A stretch of DNA of 64,000 nucleotides from Lunularia cruciata. Taxonomy: Eukaryota; Streptophyta; Marchantiopsida; Lunulariales; Lunulariaceae. Where the stretch lies: the NCBI GenBank assembly GCA_948567375.1, contig OX419757.1, forward strand, positions 16,444,974 to 16,508,973, read 5' to 3'. Below are positions 10,601 to 20,660 of this stretch, piece after piece. Made by a program: the position numbers and the translations under genes. The notes below the pieces were generated by a model. That model made no database searches and was not told where the DNA came from. It saw only the letters and a program-made list of their open reading frames with translations. Numbering within the stretch: the stretch's first letter is position 1; each line of letters begins with the position of its first letter.

Positions 10601-12473
10601 AATCAGATTCCCAATAATCAGAAGATGGGGTATCTGAATGTGAAGTGTTGGTGGTGTTAGTCACAGGAACAGTGACTCTATGGTTTGATGGCCCAATCCT
10701 TAAGTACCCTTTGTGCCATCGATCAGTTGTGCGTGCTGCTCTCAACCATGGCCTCCCAAGAAGTAAGTCATAGCTTGAATCCTTCAAGACTTGGAAAGTC
10801 ATGAGATTTTGAACTCCCATAACTGAAACTACCACCTTATCCATCACTCCTACTGGTCGAACTTGTTGCTTGTTTGCCATGCTCACCACAAATGTTGAAG
10901 CTCTTGAGGGTATCATACCCAACTTCTTCATCAACCTTTCTGACATGGCATTCACTGCTGATCCTCCATCAACCAATGCATCCTTGATGTTGTGACCATT
11001 CACTCTCACATCAATCTTGGAGGCATATTCACAAGCTTCCCATGGTGCTGGCTTGGCATCCACCACCCCCATTGATATTGGAACTTTTGCCTTCTTCTTC
11101 TTCTTGCTCCTTGTAGAACTCAAACCACCTCTAAGCTCCTTTCTCAAGGTAGGGTTCAAAGCAATTAATTGGCCCACTGTGATGTTAGCCTTGTGACTAC
11201 CAACATCCTCCAACACATTGTAGTTCCATTGTTGCTTGGAGATCAAGAAGTCCTCCATCCCCAACTTCTTCCTTGGAGTCTTTGTTGTTGATGGTGTTGA
11301 GGTGCGAGTGCTCCTAGTAGACATAGGAGTATCCTTGCTTGAAGTAAATCCTTGAGAAGAGTGAACATCCTCTGCAAAACGAGCTCTCTTCTTCTCTTGT
11401 GCCAAAAGCTCCAAATTAGGACCCTTGGAGTTTGAGCACTCTCCCTTCTCATACTTGCTCTCAACCACATCTATGGATGCTATCCCCTTACCTTTGTTGG
11501 GATTAGGAGCCACTTGGGTTTCACTACCTCCCTCTTTCCCTCTATTGGCTCCCTCATAACCCCTTCCTCCATGGTAAGTGGAATTTGGGCAATTCCTTTG
11601 GATATGGCCTCTTCCCCCACAACCAAAACAATTTCTATCATTGAAATTGTTGGCTGGTTGGCCTCCTCTATATGGATGGTTTCCATAACTCCTAGGCCCT
11701 CTCCCTACATTCTGATCCACCTCTCTCTTCTCCCATAATTGCACCACATTGATCTTGAGATCCGCAAGTTGTTCTGTGATGGTTTGGAGTGGATCTTTTG
11801 GTGGAGGTGCAAGAACTGGAGCAACTACTACTTGTGGTGCAACCCTTGTCACCAAAGTATCAGAAGTTCCACCATACTTGTAGCCTTGAGGAGGATGCAC
11901 AACCTCCTTCACCACCAAATCACTTTCATCCCCTTCCAAACTCTCCTCCATACGAATTGCGATCTTGATAGCTTCAACCTTGGAAGAAGGTTTCTCATAT
12001 CTCACCTTGCTTCTAATTTGTGGTCTCAATCCTCCCACAAAATTCTTGGTGAGCATGGCCCCTATGCCAATCATTGTAGTCTCCACATCATCCCCACCCT
12101 TCCTCAACACTATGCGAAATCTGGACTCCAATTTTTCCACTCTTTCCACATAGACTCTCACTTTCTCTCCATCTCCTTGCTTGAGAAATGTAACCTCACT
12201 CATCAATCTCTCATAACTCTCATCAGGAAGAAAGTTCTCAATGAGTGCTGAAGTCAAAGTCTCCCAAGACTCCTCTTCCCCCTCTCTCCTCTCTCTCTTT
12301 TGGTATTCTGACTCATACCATGTAAGTGCTGCATCCTCAAAGAAATCTGGTAATAATGAGGCCCACTCATTCTTCCTCCTCTCATTGTTTCCTATGCAAG
12401 CTCTCTTGAAGTCTCTCACAAAGGCCTCCACATCTTCTCCATCCTTGCCAAAGAAAACCGGAAGTTTCCCCAT
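7647..12473 (-). CDS. Gag-Pol polyprotein of retrotransposon B1
   Basis: A single 1608-residue ORF of a retrotransposon, not a host gene. Domains by residue: Gag 1-240; CCHC zinc knuckle 282-295; aspartic protease with VDGGSA at 501-506; reverse transcriptase about 740-990 with FIDD at 891-894; RNase H from about 1035 (D1042 in YTDAS); integrase with zinc-binding H1252, H1260, C1291, C1294 and catalytic D1322, D1382, E1418 in D-59-D-35-E spacing. A GPF-type C-terminus follows, without a chromodomain. Fusing Gag and Pol in one frame means no frameshift step is needed. The start is the first ATG after an A-rich tract on the minus strand. The reading frame is uninterrupted and its LTRs match, so it is possibly still active. 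Confidence 0.93.
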   Translation of the reverse strand: MGKLPVFFGKDGEDVEAFVRDFKRACIGNNERRKNEWASLLPDFFEDAALTWYESEYQKRERREGEEESWETLTSALIENFLPDESYERLMSEVTFLKQGDGEKVRVYVERVEKLESRFRIVLRKGGDDVETTMIGIGAMLTKNFVGGLRPQIRSKVRYEKPSSKVEAIKIAIRMEESLEGDESDLVVKEVVHPPQGYKYGGTSDTLVTRVAPQVVVAPVLAPPPKDPLQTITEQLADLKINVVQLWEKREVDQNVGRGPRSYGNHPYRGGQPANNFNDRNCFGCGGRGHIQRNCPNSTYHGGRGYEGANRGKEGGSETQVAPNPNKGKGIASIDVVESKYEKGECSNSKGPNLELLAQEKKRARFAEDVHSSQGFTSSKDTPMSTRSTRTSTPSTTKTPRKKLGMEDFLISKQQWNYNVLEDVGSHKANITVGQLIALNPTLRKELRGGLSSTRSKKKKKAKVPISMGVVDAKPAPWEACEYASKIDVRVNGHNIKDALVDGGSAVNAMSERLMKKLGMIPSRASTFVVSMANKQQVRPVGVMDKVVVSVMGVQNLMTFQVLKDSSYDLLLGRPWLRAARTTDRWHKGYLRIGPSNHRVTVPVTNTTNTSHSDTPSSDYWESDSEGGASGVDTSMEEETSTEEDESESDSDVYPLCAMDFAPKPEVLKDPDKSPLTLEEVERRLSTLKYGPNVTKEEKVRFEEIFRKFIHVFAFSYKDLKEVTLEEHKIEVESHARPIRQKQRRISPPISLVVKEEIDKLKEAGFIFEVENSEWVSPIVIVKKKNGKLRVCVDYKKLNAVTKKDYYPLPFIDEILEEVAGHERYSFGDGYSGYNQIKIAPEHQQLTTFTTPWGTYAFKVMPFGLCNAPATFQRFMNKVFEPFIGKFVRDFIDDFCVYGSKEEHFEHLIKVLQRLDEANASLNPEKCIFGCEEGLLLGHIISKDGIAVDPEKVRKISDLPFPSSLTKLRQFLGMVGYYRRFIFSFSNKAYALTIYMKKGVDYMVILEDKEALKAFEELKQSLVVAPILAKPDWSKPFILYTDASNVAIGCTLSQLDQDGHDHPIAYASRQMVSAEKNYSVTEREGLAVIFGLKKFRHYLIGGKATIVTDHKALKYIFNKPNVEGRLARWMILLSEYDYTIEDRPGKKHANADLLSRAYDHDGDEPVDDSFPDEELMTISVTQEIPMEYKEIVDFVTRGNYPEGMHARERKALAARSRPYTMVEDILFHQGADGLLRRAVGKEESILLIKEFHEGLVCGGHFAGKVTAFKILDAGYHWRGIFKDCLDYCKTCHVCQAFARKSTSTPPLRSIPLLGPFEKWGIDFVGPLNRTPRNNRYIVVVTDYLTKWVEARPLRDKNEDEVGRFLYERIITRFGCPLELVSDRGGEFTGSITTAMLRHFSITHRVTTSYKPNSNGLAERTNQTLCMMLAKDAEMEGAKHHWDKRIHAVLWEYRTTMKTSTGYSPFQLVYGIESTLPIHFDLPTFQSIHRRLKKAQGSDAGKSRKDQLMELEEARAVAMVRVEQAQRKQKQSYDKRQGKKKVEPFKEGDWVMLFDSIRFKRVQKKFLPKYFGPFIVEKVWGNYTYDLKELGGRHFDRINHDKLKMYHRR

Positions 12474-12704
12474 CTTAACCCCTCACTATCTTTCTTTTCT
12501 CTCAAATATTTTTTTTTTTTTTTCTCTCACTCTATTACTAATAGAGTATATACATGACTAACACCATCTGAGAATAATCCACTCTAGGGAACACAAAAGG
12601 TTCAGGTTGCTCCAAGATTTCTATAGCAACATCAAATCCTAGAGTGCATATTAATCTAACTCTCATGGATAGTTTATCCATAAGTTGAAAGATTATCTCC
12701 ATCA

Positions 12705-13202
12705 CTAATCTTGAGAACTAGCTGATGAAGGTGGTAGTATTTCTGTAGCTGTACTAAGACTCTCTCCAAGATCCTTCACCAAAGTTTCCAAAAGTGCTTT
12801 TACTCCACTACACTCATGTCCTTTTGGAAGTCCTTCAACTCCACAAACCTCACACAACTCCTTGGTCTTAGATCTTCTCCCTCCCAATCTTGGTGAAGAA
12901 GGTCCAACATGCAAACCCAAGTCAAGTAAGCCTCTCCTTTCCCTCAATCTCTTGCTCTCAAAGGTCAATGGACATGAACTTGCCTTATGTCCCTTCTCTC
13001 CACATAGAAAGCACTTAGACTCACTCTTTCCTCCAAGTGGTGTAGGTTTTTGGATCCTCTCAACACTCTCTTCAAATTCTATTGTAAACTCTCTTTTCCT
13101 CAAATCCACCCCTACAATCACCTCAAACCCTTGGGGAACCTTGCATAATCTCAATTTCCACTCTTGATGACTCTCCATGTTCCCCAAGATGAATCTAAAC
13201 AC
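12705..13202 (-). CDS. Extra zinc-knuckle ORF upstream of gag-pol in element B1
   Basis: 165 residues, between the primer-binding site and gag-pol on the minus strand, 231 bp before the gag start. It has a CCHC zinc knuckle (C64, C67, H72, C77) and a second cysteine-rich cluster (C117, C120, H129, C131), with a basic stretch between them (RRSKTKE). The product is not recognised. Nucleic-acid binding is inferred from the knuckle only. The same ORF is present in copy B2 (30644-31060), so it is a family feature. It could be a partial duplicate of a Gag nucleocapsid or a captured host zinc-knuckle gene. Confidence 0.65.
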   Translation of the reverse strand: MFRFILGNMESHQEWKLRLCKVPQGFEVIVGVDLRKREFTIEFEESVERIQKPTPLGGKSESKCFLCGEKGHKASSCPLTFESKRLRERRGLLDLGLHVGPSSPRLGGRRSKTKELCEVCGVEGLPKGHECSGVKALLETLVKDLGESLSTATEILPPSSASSQD

Positions 13203-14014
13203 TCAAACATGCTTTTTGTTGATCTCAAACTTCTCATGCATGAGATCTCCACTCTGCAGAATTGACCCTTCCTCACAATGTCACTCAAATCTCCCAACTA
13301 ATATGTCACAGTCCTCTGAAATTTTCCACACTTGATCACAACTCTAGGGCGTCCCTCCCTGCAAAATTTTAGATCTTTTCATCGAGCCATTTGGCCTAGA
13401 CACCTTTCTATTCAGCACCCATATTTCAGATTTGGTCTGAAAACCACCCCCCTCACTTCAAAAACTCATAACGCACTGCGAAAAAATGATCTCTCTCTAA
13501 TTTTTGTGGCACCAGGTAGGATACAATGCACTGAATTTTCTTGGAAATTTTCAGGACAATTCACTAAACATTGAAGAAATGGCAGACTCTGTACAATTTT
13601 CCAGAGAGCATGCAGTTGCGGGAGCACTTTACCCTATCAACTTTCAAAAATTCTAGCCCAGTGCGCATAGAAGCTCTCTCAATAATTTCAAGTGTGCTAA
13701 CTGAAAGATAACCCAAGCTATCATGTGTAGAAATCTCAAGTTCAGATCTCAAACTTGAGATTTTGCCCAAAATCACCTTAATCCCCAAAATCTGCAATCC
13801 ACCTCACACAATCTCTCCAATTCCTCTCATGTGTACAAGATGTACAAAATCACCTCAAAGACATCATAATGAACTACAGGGTATACAAATGGATCTTGGT
13901 TCTCTAACATAAGTTCAGCCCTCTCCTCTCCTAATGTTCTCTCCAAGTGAGCTCTCATAGCCTCCTTCTGCCTAATGTAGAATTGGACGCGGAACATTAT
14001 CTTGCCTTCTAGAG

Positions 14015-14038
14015 AGGTCCCGGCAACGGAACCAAAAA
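14015..14038 (-). other. Primer-binding site of B1, tRNA-Asp-like
   Basis: On the plus strand, 'tcccggcaacggaacca' (14018-14034) lies four bases from the LTR edge. It resembles the 3' end of plant tRNA-Asp (about 14 of 17 positions from memory of Athila/Tat primer sites). The assignment to tRNA-Asp is an inference. The same site is at 31957-31973 in B2 and near 34637-34651 in the truncated copy. Confidence 0.6.
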
Positions 14039-14717
14039 TGTGAGCCGGCCTGTCTCTCACTCAGGATGAACCTCTGATGGCTATTATGGTAGCGCACCAT
14101 GGACTAAGAAGGCAAGGAACCCCAACTCCATCATACTCCTCCAAGGCTAACACTCCAAGACTCAAGACATTGCTCACTAGAGAACTCAATGAGAGAGAGA
14201 TAGTTGCAAATGAAAGGATGATGAGTACCTCCTCACTCCTTGTTTATATACTTGTGAAATAGTTACGTACCAAAGATACTAATTACCGTAGTAACTCAAG
14301 TTACTAGACTAAAAGTCAAGTAAAGTCAAAAAGTAGAAAGGAATATCCATTCACATGGGCATATTCCCCTTATCTTGACCCAACCACTAAAGCAAGGATT
14401 CCTTCACATGGGCTATCCTTGGACTAAAGAAGAATCCAAAACAAAAAGGCTTGCGGGCCCAAGAGTTCTCAACTCTTTCCCCAAAGCCAAACACCTAGGA
14501 ATAATACCAAGTCAACACACTAAAATCCAAAATAGTGGTGCTCATCTTTTCTACTTCCTCTAAAGTAAGGTCCCATCTATCTTAGCTATGACTAACTTTA
14601 GCTAACCATGACTAATATAGAACCATCCTTTATCTCTATATAAATAATATCTCTTAAGTACTTGTAATACCAAGCTAAATATCACAATACCACACACATG
14701 CACAAATGGGTGTTACA
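14039..14717 (-). repeat. 5' LTR of copy B1 (right end on plus strand)
   Basis: 679 bp, no difference seen from 6920-7598. Followed by the target duplication GCAC. Confidence 0.95.
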
Positions 14718-17700
14718 GCACAAACCAAGTGCGCAGGTTGTGCAAACTAGGATCCACCATGCAAACCATTGGTGTTGGTTTGCATAGCCCACATAGATGT
14801 GGTTTGCATAGTGGGTCTTGGTTTATATGGCCATCGTGCCTAGTTTGCATGATAGTCAAGTTTTGTTTGTACGGTGTCATGGGTTTTTGTGAGTTTTTAA
14901 TTTTTGTATGATTATTTGATTACATGTTTGCAGGTAGCACTATGCACAAAATTTGCATGCACTTGCGAGAAGTACACTCATAGAAGGACAGTCCATAATA
15001 GAGATTTGGTTCTCACCACATCTCTCATTTGCATAGCATTTTTTTGCCACTAGGTACTACCAAGAGGAGGAAGATAGTGCCACAAAGCATGGTGGAAGAT
15101 TGGTTTCAAGTGAGAGATATGACAGCTAGGAGATATCTAGGTAGGCAATGTGCATATCTAGCATTTATACCATTTTTCTAGCTCTTATGTTCACTACTTA
15201 TTTTAACATGATGATCTAGAGTTGTACATGGGAACATCATTCTCATAGTGAAGTGTAAGATGGCACAATCTACTCTAGTGGACTATGATTGGCCCCAAGA
15301 TTATGATATTAGCTATTGAGGTGGAGCTTTTTTTAGTCTAGAGGCAAATTAGGCATCCAAATGGTAGATGCTTTTGTGTGACCAATGTAGGAGAGGTTCT
15401 CACCCATTTATTCATGGAGAGTGGACTTCTAAGAGAGGATGAGATTGTGTGAGCTGCAAAGGAGGAGGTTTATATTCACAAGAGGGCAGACAAGGGAGAG
15501 CTTGCATATGATGAGCATCTTGGTGAGTGAGAGTTTAGTTTTAGTTTAGTGCACCTCTTAGTATAGATTAGCTAACCCTATGCACATGTTTGCAAATTTT
15601 TGATATTTGTATACATTGTTTTGTTATTGCAAACTCTTGGATAACCCTTCTAAGCATTCATGGTATTTTTTGTTGGATTGATATGGTGTGAAAAATTGTG
15701 TACAAGTGCTTCTCATGATTTTAGATAGTCTAGTCCTCATGAGCAACTTGATGATCACACTCCTCATGATCCTCCTCATGAATCTCAAAGTGTTGATATA
15801 CCAGAACCTAGTACCCATGAGCACGATGATTGTCCATATAGTCTAGAGAGAAGGAGAGAGAGTTGAACCACCTCCATTGCCATCATTATTGAGTATCCCT
15901 AGAGGAGAGCACATATGCACTATGGATGAGAGTGCACCGGACTCTCATGAGTGAGAGAGAGAGAATGAGAGAGAGAGTATGTTAGGCTATAGGGGTACCT
16001 TTTGAGTGAGGGGGAGACTATGCTAGTTGAGCATGAGAGAAACTTGCACAAAGGGAGGAGCAATCCTGGCTTGAGGAGCACATTGTGTTTGAGAGAGAAA
16101 GTAGACTAGTAGAGAGGGAGATGCATCTATGTATTGAGGATAGTACTACAAGCAAATAGTTAGTAGAGTTAGTTAGAGTTATTAGGGAGAGAGAGTATGA
16201 TGTGAGAGCTTGAGTGGAGAGACTTATTGAATTGGAAGGAATCATGAAAGATAGCAAGGAGAGAGGAGAGGAATATAGAGTTAAGGAGATATGGTATATG
16301 ATAAAGTTTTCTATTATTATAGAACTATTGGAGAGACTAGGAGGGAAGTACATGAGGTGAGTGCTCAGCTAGATACTCTTAGGGTAGCATATGAGGATGC
16401 TTGCCAAGAGGCTAGAGAGTGGTTAGAGGCAGATATGTTACATTATCCTTGGGGGTTCTCCCATAAGGAGGTAGGGACTCAAATAGATCATGGTATGGTA
16501 GGGGCTTAGAGAGATGCTAGTTTAGTTGATATGGGAACTCAGACCCAAAGCAAGGCTTTGTTTACACATATGGGTGCTCAAACCTAGAGTCTATTTAGAG
16601 ATCCTACCATAGAGAGAGCCCCCCCTACACCACCACATGTTGTAGGTTCTTCATTTGGAGTGCATCATAATAAAGAGATTACTACTCCATCATATGGGAA
16701 ATCATCTTCTTTGCAAGCTACTTGATCTAGTCAAACTTGGTTGACTCTTGTAGGTGATCCAAAAGATGAGCTTTATTTGCATTTGGGAGAGGATATTGGA
16801 TCATGGAGACCTTACACCGGGGATGATACTATGCCCCCTCCGAGTTTTTGGTGTACTTACCTTGAGTGCTTGTGGCTTCAAGAGCAAAAGGCATCTTTGA
16901 GCGATGAAGTATAAAGACTCACTGATTTGAGAGAGAAGAGGAGTTTATCTAGATCATTCATTCTTTATATCATTGTCCATACAAATTTGAGAAGGAAGAT
17001 TCCAATGTTAAATTTGAGTTGTATAGTAGTTGTGAGAGATCCTAGTAGAACTTATTTCTTGGGGGTGGTGTTTTGAGACCATGAGGATTAAATGGCACTA
17101 TTTTACTACAATTAGAACATTATGGTATATTCTACAACCTAACATTAGAGAGTTTATGGATTATTGTATCTCTCATTTTGAGGTGATCATATAGATGATG
17201 GTCCAATGCACAATGTGGAGACCCTATTGCATTCTATGTAGGAGCTTTGTCACCTACCAATAGGAGCTCACATTAGTTCATGTTTGATGGCATGCTTTGC
17301 CAGGATGGATGGATATTTTGATGAATTTAGAGGTTTATGGTTAGACCATATAGTACTTTCCCCCATTAGGTTTATCTATCCAAGATATTCTATTTGTGGA
17401 CAGAGCAGCTCTTCCTTATTGTAGGAACCATCCTCATAGAGCTATACATCCTCCACCTTTTCCACTTATGGATACCCTTTGTACTTCATACAGTTCATTA
17501 TTTTAGCTCCTTATCTTGCTTCTAGATAGATTTAAGGCTTTTATGCCTCCAGCCATTAGATTCATAAAGGAGGAGTGGACAAGGAATATATTGAGCAATT
17601 ATATTTCTGACCCTTACAAGCTTTTAAGGAGAGCATTTAGCGAGTCTCTAATGCATGCTCATGAGAAGCAATGGATGTGGTGCTATAGTTTTTTTTTTAT

Positions 17701-18060
17701 CAGACCTAATTTATATTGGATGTTACATGATGCACTCAAGAGATATGCACACTAGATCTTAGGCATAGCCTTTAGTGCCTTGATATTTTGTACACCTTTT
17801 CCTCTTGCATACAATTTTATATATTGGGCATACATACCTTCAATATTGATAGACACTTCTCATGTTAATATTTTTAATCAACTTTGTATTGTTTTAATCA
17901 ACTCAACAATGGAGAGTGTAGAGTAGATTCACATGTACATGTTTGGTTCAACCCATGCAGTCTGTGCAAACCATCATAGGTTTGCATGGTCTATGCGGGT
18001 TGAACCAAAAAAGTGTTTCATTCCGTGCAAACCAAATGTTTGGATATGGATAGTGGTGCT
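14718..18060 (+). pseudogene. Old unidentified element with decayed coding-like tracts and TGCAAACC end motifs
   Basis: No family recognised. Plus-strand stretches look protein-coding but have many stops: about 15069-15140 (MVEDWFQVRDMTARRYLG), 15355-15530, 16291-16509 (acidic, coiled-coil-like), 16740-16915 and 17516-17755 (starts MLLDRFKAFMPPAIRF). TGCAAACC or its complement occurs near 14759, 14780, 14801, 17964, 17979 and 18026, and also at 6852-6905 before the B1 insertion. Clustered inverted copies of one short motif near both ends are typical of subterminal repeats of DNA transposons such as CACTA elements; no terminal inverted repeats were found. GA-rich microsatellite at about 15950-15985. 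Confidence 0.4.
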
Positions 18061-18800
18061 CCCACAATGACAAGATTTAAATATTTGTCAAAATTGAGGT
18101 GAGAGTGTTGTGTGCTTTGGTAGTTTGTAGTTTGGAGCTTTGAAGTTCTCATATTCAGTCTCTTCTTATGTAGTTCTACTATCATAATCTGTTATGGGTG
18201 AATTCTAGAGAGAATTCTACAACTCTCATAATATGTTATGGGTGAATTATACAACTTGATGATTTGCATGGAACATTGAATTAATCATTTCCAAACAAAG
18301 AACAAACATGCATTATATTGGGTAAGTGCAACAACTTGGTAAACTTTATATATGACATAAGTTTACACGGGAAATACTACAGCTCTAAACTCTCATAATC
18401 TTGCCTATTTAGTCACTCTTGTTCCAACTACCACAAGGAACTGAACCCGGATTATATTTAGGTACAAGGAACTTGGTGTCCACATTCTAACTTGTATTAT
18501 GGCCACCATAATCTTTTGAATCTATATTGGATAACATGGTAATAATGCATTTAATCTCCTTTGGAGATTTTTCTGCACAAGCTAGTTCAAGTGTCATGGC
18601 ATAAAAGCATTTTGATTTGGCCTCACTACCCTTGATTTTATAACTTTTCTGCTTTGGACCTGATTTTCTCTACCTTTAATATCTTCTCTGACTCTACTTA
18701 TCTCTTGTGTTTCTCAAGATCTGCCACTTGCAAAGCTTCAATCTGTGCTATTTTACATCTCTTGCTAGATTCTATTGATTCAATTCTTAGTTTGGTGTGA
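18061..18800. other. Non-coding, A+T-rich, no feature seen
   Basis: No ORF or motif that can be supported. A short phrase, 'ctcataatatgttatgggtgaatt'-like, is present twice near 18185-18250. Confidence 0.4.
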
Positions 18801-18804
18801 GATG

Positions 18805-19490
18805 CTAGATTTTGTGACAATGAAGCCGGACCAAGTGTGGGTGTAAGTGCCATCTTGGAAGACTTTTAGTTCCTTCTCCTCTTTTGAGAATCAACTTCCT
18901 TCTCATTAGATGTTTCTTTAGCATATACCGCTCCTCTTTCTCTTTGGAGGCATCTTTAGTTGGCTCCTCATGAAATTCTTGACTCTCTTGCTCTCTTTGA
19001 TTCTCCTCTTCTCTTGGTGCTCTATTCCCTCTTGAGTGATTCTTGATTGCTTGCAAAGTATGGGAGTGTTACTCAGCTTTGTCTCTTGTCAAACAAGGAC
19101 TATCATCCTCATCTAAAGCCCTCTCATCTAGAACTCACAATGGCACACATTCACAATTTCCATATGTACACATGCAATCCAAGGGCCCTTGGGTGGTTGG
19201 GATGCTAATAGGAATTGGTTCTTCAAGAGGCTTTTCTCTTATTTTGTCATCTTCTTCCTTTGGTGGTGTGACAACAAGGCATGTTCCATCCATGAACCGC
19301 ACTTCTTCCAAAGTACCACCAATACTAACCAATGCAAGAGGAGATATATTGGCTCTACCTCCCAGCATAAAATCCATTCTTTCAAAACATGGACAAAGTT
19401 GATTGAGTTTATCCTTGATTTTTCTCCATCCTTGCTTCAAGTCTTGTTGGTGAGACCCTCTCTAATGCAATTTTTTTTCCGTTCTTGAGT
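18805..19490 (-). pseudogene. Decayed trihelix/SANT-like protein of transposon type, copy 1
   Basis: Minus-strand pieces: 19135-19440, starting MKQGWRKIKDKLNQLCPCF and continuing with RMDFMLGGRANISP, then a charged Glu/Lys-rich tail at 18805-19056. The W-x-x-I-K-D-K-L-N, C-P-x-F, M-D, G-G-R-A-N-x-S-P pattern is shared with the plus-strand copy at 22294-22850. I recall it in widespread uncharacterised eukaryotic proteins with a Myb/SANT-like fold that often accompany transposons. An in-frame stop and a frame change lie just before the first Met (about 19441-19455), where the second copy reads GLTNKEIK. Confidence 0.5.
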
Positions 19491-19763
19491 ATCTTTGTGT
19501 GATTTAAGTATCTTGCCTAAGTTTTGTAAAGCCTATCACCGTTCATTGAGGATAGAAATCCTTGCTCATGCCAAACTAAGTAAGTGGCCATGTAGTTGAA
19601 TGTTGTGCTTTTTTGGATGTGTTATTTACTATTTCCTCCATGGATCTGACTAATGTAAAAACATGGAGTTTAGCAACGTAGTTGTAAGGCTAATGAAGTA
19701 GATAATAAGCCAAATTAGCCCAGAATATTCCAAAAACATCTAGGAAACTTCTTGGCAAGGTTC
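19491..19763. other. Spacer upstream of the heat-shock-element array
   Basis: No gene seen. May belong to an LTR or promoter that ends with the TATA box at 19964. Confidence 0.3.
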
Positions 19764-19950
19764 CCAACTAGCTTAACTTGCACCCCAAGCAGATAGCTTC
19801 TAGAAGGAAGCTTCTAGAAGCTTCCAACTAGCTTAACTTGCACACCAAGTAGGTGACTTCTAGAAGGAAGCTTCTTGAGAAGCTTCTTGGTTAACTTGGC
19901 TTGCACTCTAAGAAAGCAGCTCAAGGAAGCTTCTTGAGAAGCTTCTCAAG
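19764..19950 (+). promoter_or_regulatory. Three tandem ~60-bp units carrying heat-shock elements
   Basis: Each unit begins 'aactagcttaacttgca' or a variant and ends in a heat-shock element built of alternating TTC and GAA blocks: 19797-19825, 19856-19888 and 19925-19947 (cores cttctagaaggaagcttc and agcttcttgagaagcttc). Heat-shock factor trimers bind at least three such inverted 5-bp blocks; here there are four to six per unit. The array ends 14 bp before a TATA box, so it has promoter architecture pointing to the plus strand. Confidence 0.65.
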
Positions 19951-19963
19951 GGCCTTTTATACT

Positions 19964-19973
19964 ATATATAAAT
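19964..19973 (+). promoter_or_regulatory. TATA box downstream of the heat-shock-element array
   Basis: 'tatatataaa' in a C+T/A context, immediately downstream of the array. No convincing ORF follows; the transcript would begin near 20000. The stretch 20000-20160 could be the 5' leader of a lost gene or the R/U5 part of an LTR. Confidence 0.55.
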
Positions 19974-20439
19974 ACCAAAGCCAAAGCTCATGCTAGGCAT
20001 CTGGAGTTTTACTACATTCAAGTGTCCCAATGTGAATTTCCATTCTCCTATTTCTCTCCTTGGTCTCAATCCTTCACACTAAAGTGCTTAGGATCCTCTA
20101 TTTAATCAAGTATTTGCAAGTGGTGGTGATAAGCCATCCTAAAATGATCATCTTCACCCTTCATTATTTTGCCCAAATTGCAACTTGATGGGTGGACGGT
20201 AATCCTTGATCTTCCCTTGCTATGTGCTTGCCATGACACACCCATTGATCCTTTGCTTGATGCATTTGATCATAGAAGTAGGATAGAAGCAACCACCTTC
20301 TCAAGTAATTCTTGGAATTGAACAGGCATATGAGGGATAGGAGCAAATTCAGATTGCAAAGAAGAGTGAATAGGAGATTCATCTATGTTTCCAAAGTATA
20401 AGAAGTAAATCTAGATTTTGATTTCAATTTTCCCGTGTG

Positions 20440-20630
20440 CACTCTATTACTATTGGGATGGTTAGGCAATAGGCATCATGTTTACTCACCAATTCTATCA
20501 CCTTTGGATGGTTGAGCAAGAGGCAGCATGTTTACTCACCAATTCTAACACTTTTGCATGTGAGGAGGTATGTCAATTGTGGGACGGATAGGTAGCGTGT
20601 TTTACTCACCAATTCCAACACCTTTGAATA
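20440..20630. repeat. Three imperfect ~62-bp tandem repeats
   Basis: 'tttactcaccaattcta' (with variants) recurs at about 20479, 20542 and 20602, each time preceded by a 'gg...aggca/tag' segment and followed by 'acaccttt'. No coding potential. Confidence 0.75.
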
Positions 20631-20660
20631 AGAATAATTTTTTTAATGGTGTACCCTTAT

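Larger units (their letters stand above)
6920..14717 (-). mobile_element. Complete family B Ty3/gypsy LTR retrotransposon (copy B1), looks whole
   Basis: 7.8-kb element on the minus strand. Two 679-bp LTRs (6920-7598 and 14039-14717) look identical by eye, both with TG...CA ends. A 4-bp target duplication, GCAC, sits at 6916-6919 and 14718-14721. Reading on the minus strand: 5' LTR, primer-binding site next to 14038, a long leader with an extra zinc-knuckle ORF (12705-13202), one uninterrupted gag-pol ORF (7647-12473), a G-rich polypurine-like tract near 7599-7612, and the 3' LTR. No breaks were seen. Identical LTRs imply a very recent insertion. Lack of a chromodomain and the tRNA-Asp-like primer site suggest a non-chromovirus lineage (Athila/Tat side); this is an inference. 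Confidence 0.95.

Noticed and set aside
9753-12561. Several plus-strand open frames of 60-170 codons (for example 9753-10157 and 11739-12251), repeated in B2 and B3
   Set aside because: They lie antisense to gag-pol of the retrotransposon and recur only because the copies are young; their translations are low-complexity shadows.
13827-14060. 77-codon minus-strand frame across the B1 LTR edge and primer-binding site
   Set aside because: It spans functional non-coding sequence of the element; presence in B2 is expected from youth alone.
20441-20630. CRISPR-like array of short repeats and spacers
   Set aside because: The three units are imperfect tandem repeats of whole ~62-bp segments in a plant nuclear genome, not identical repeats with unique spacers.
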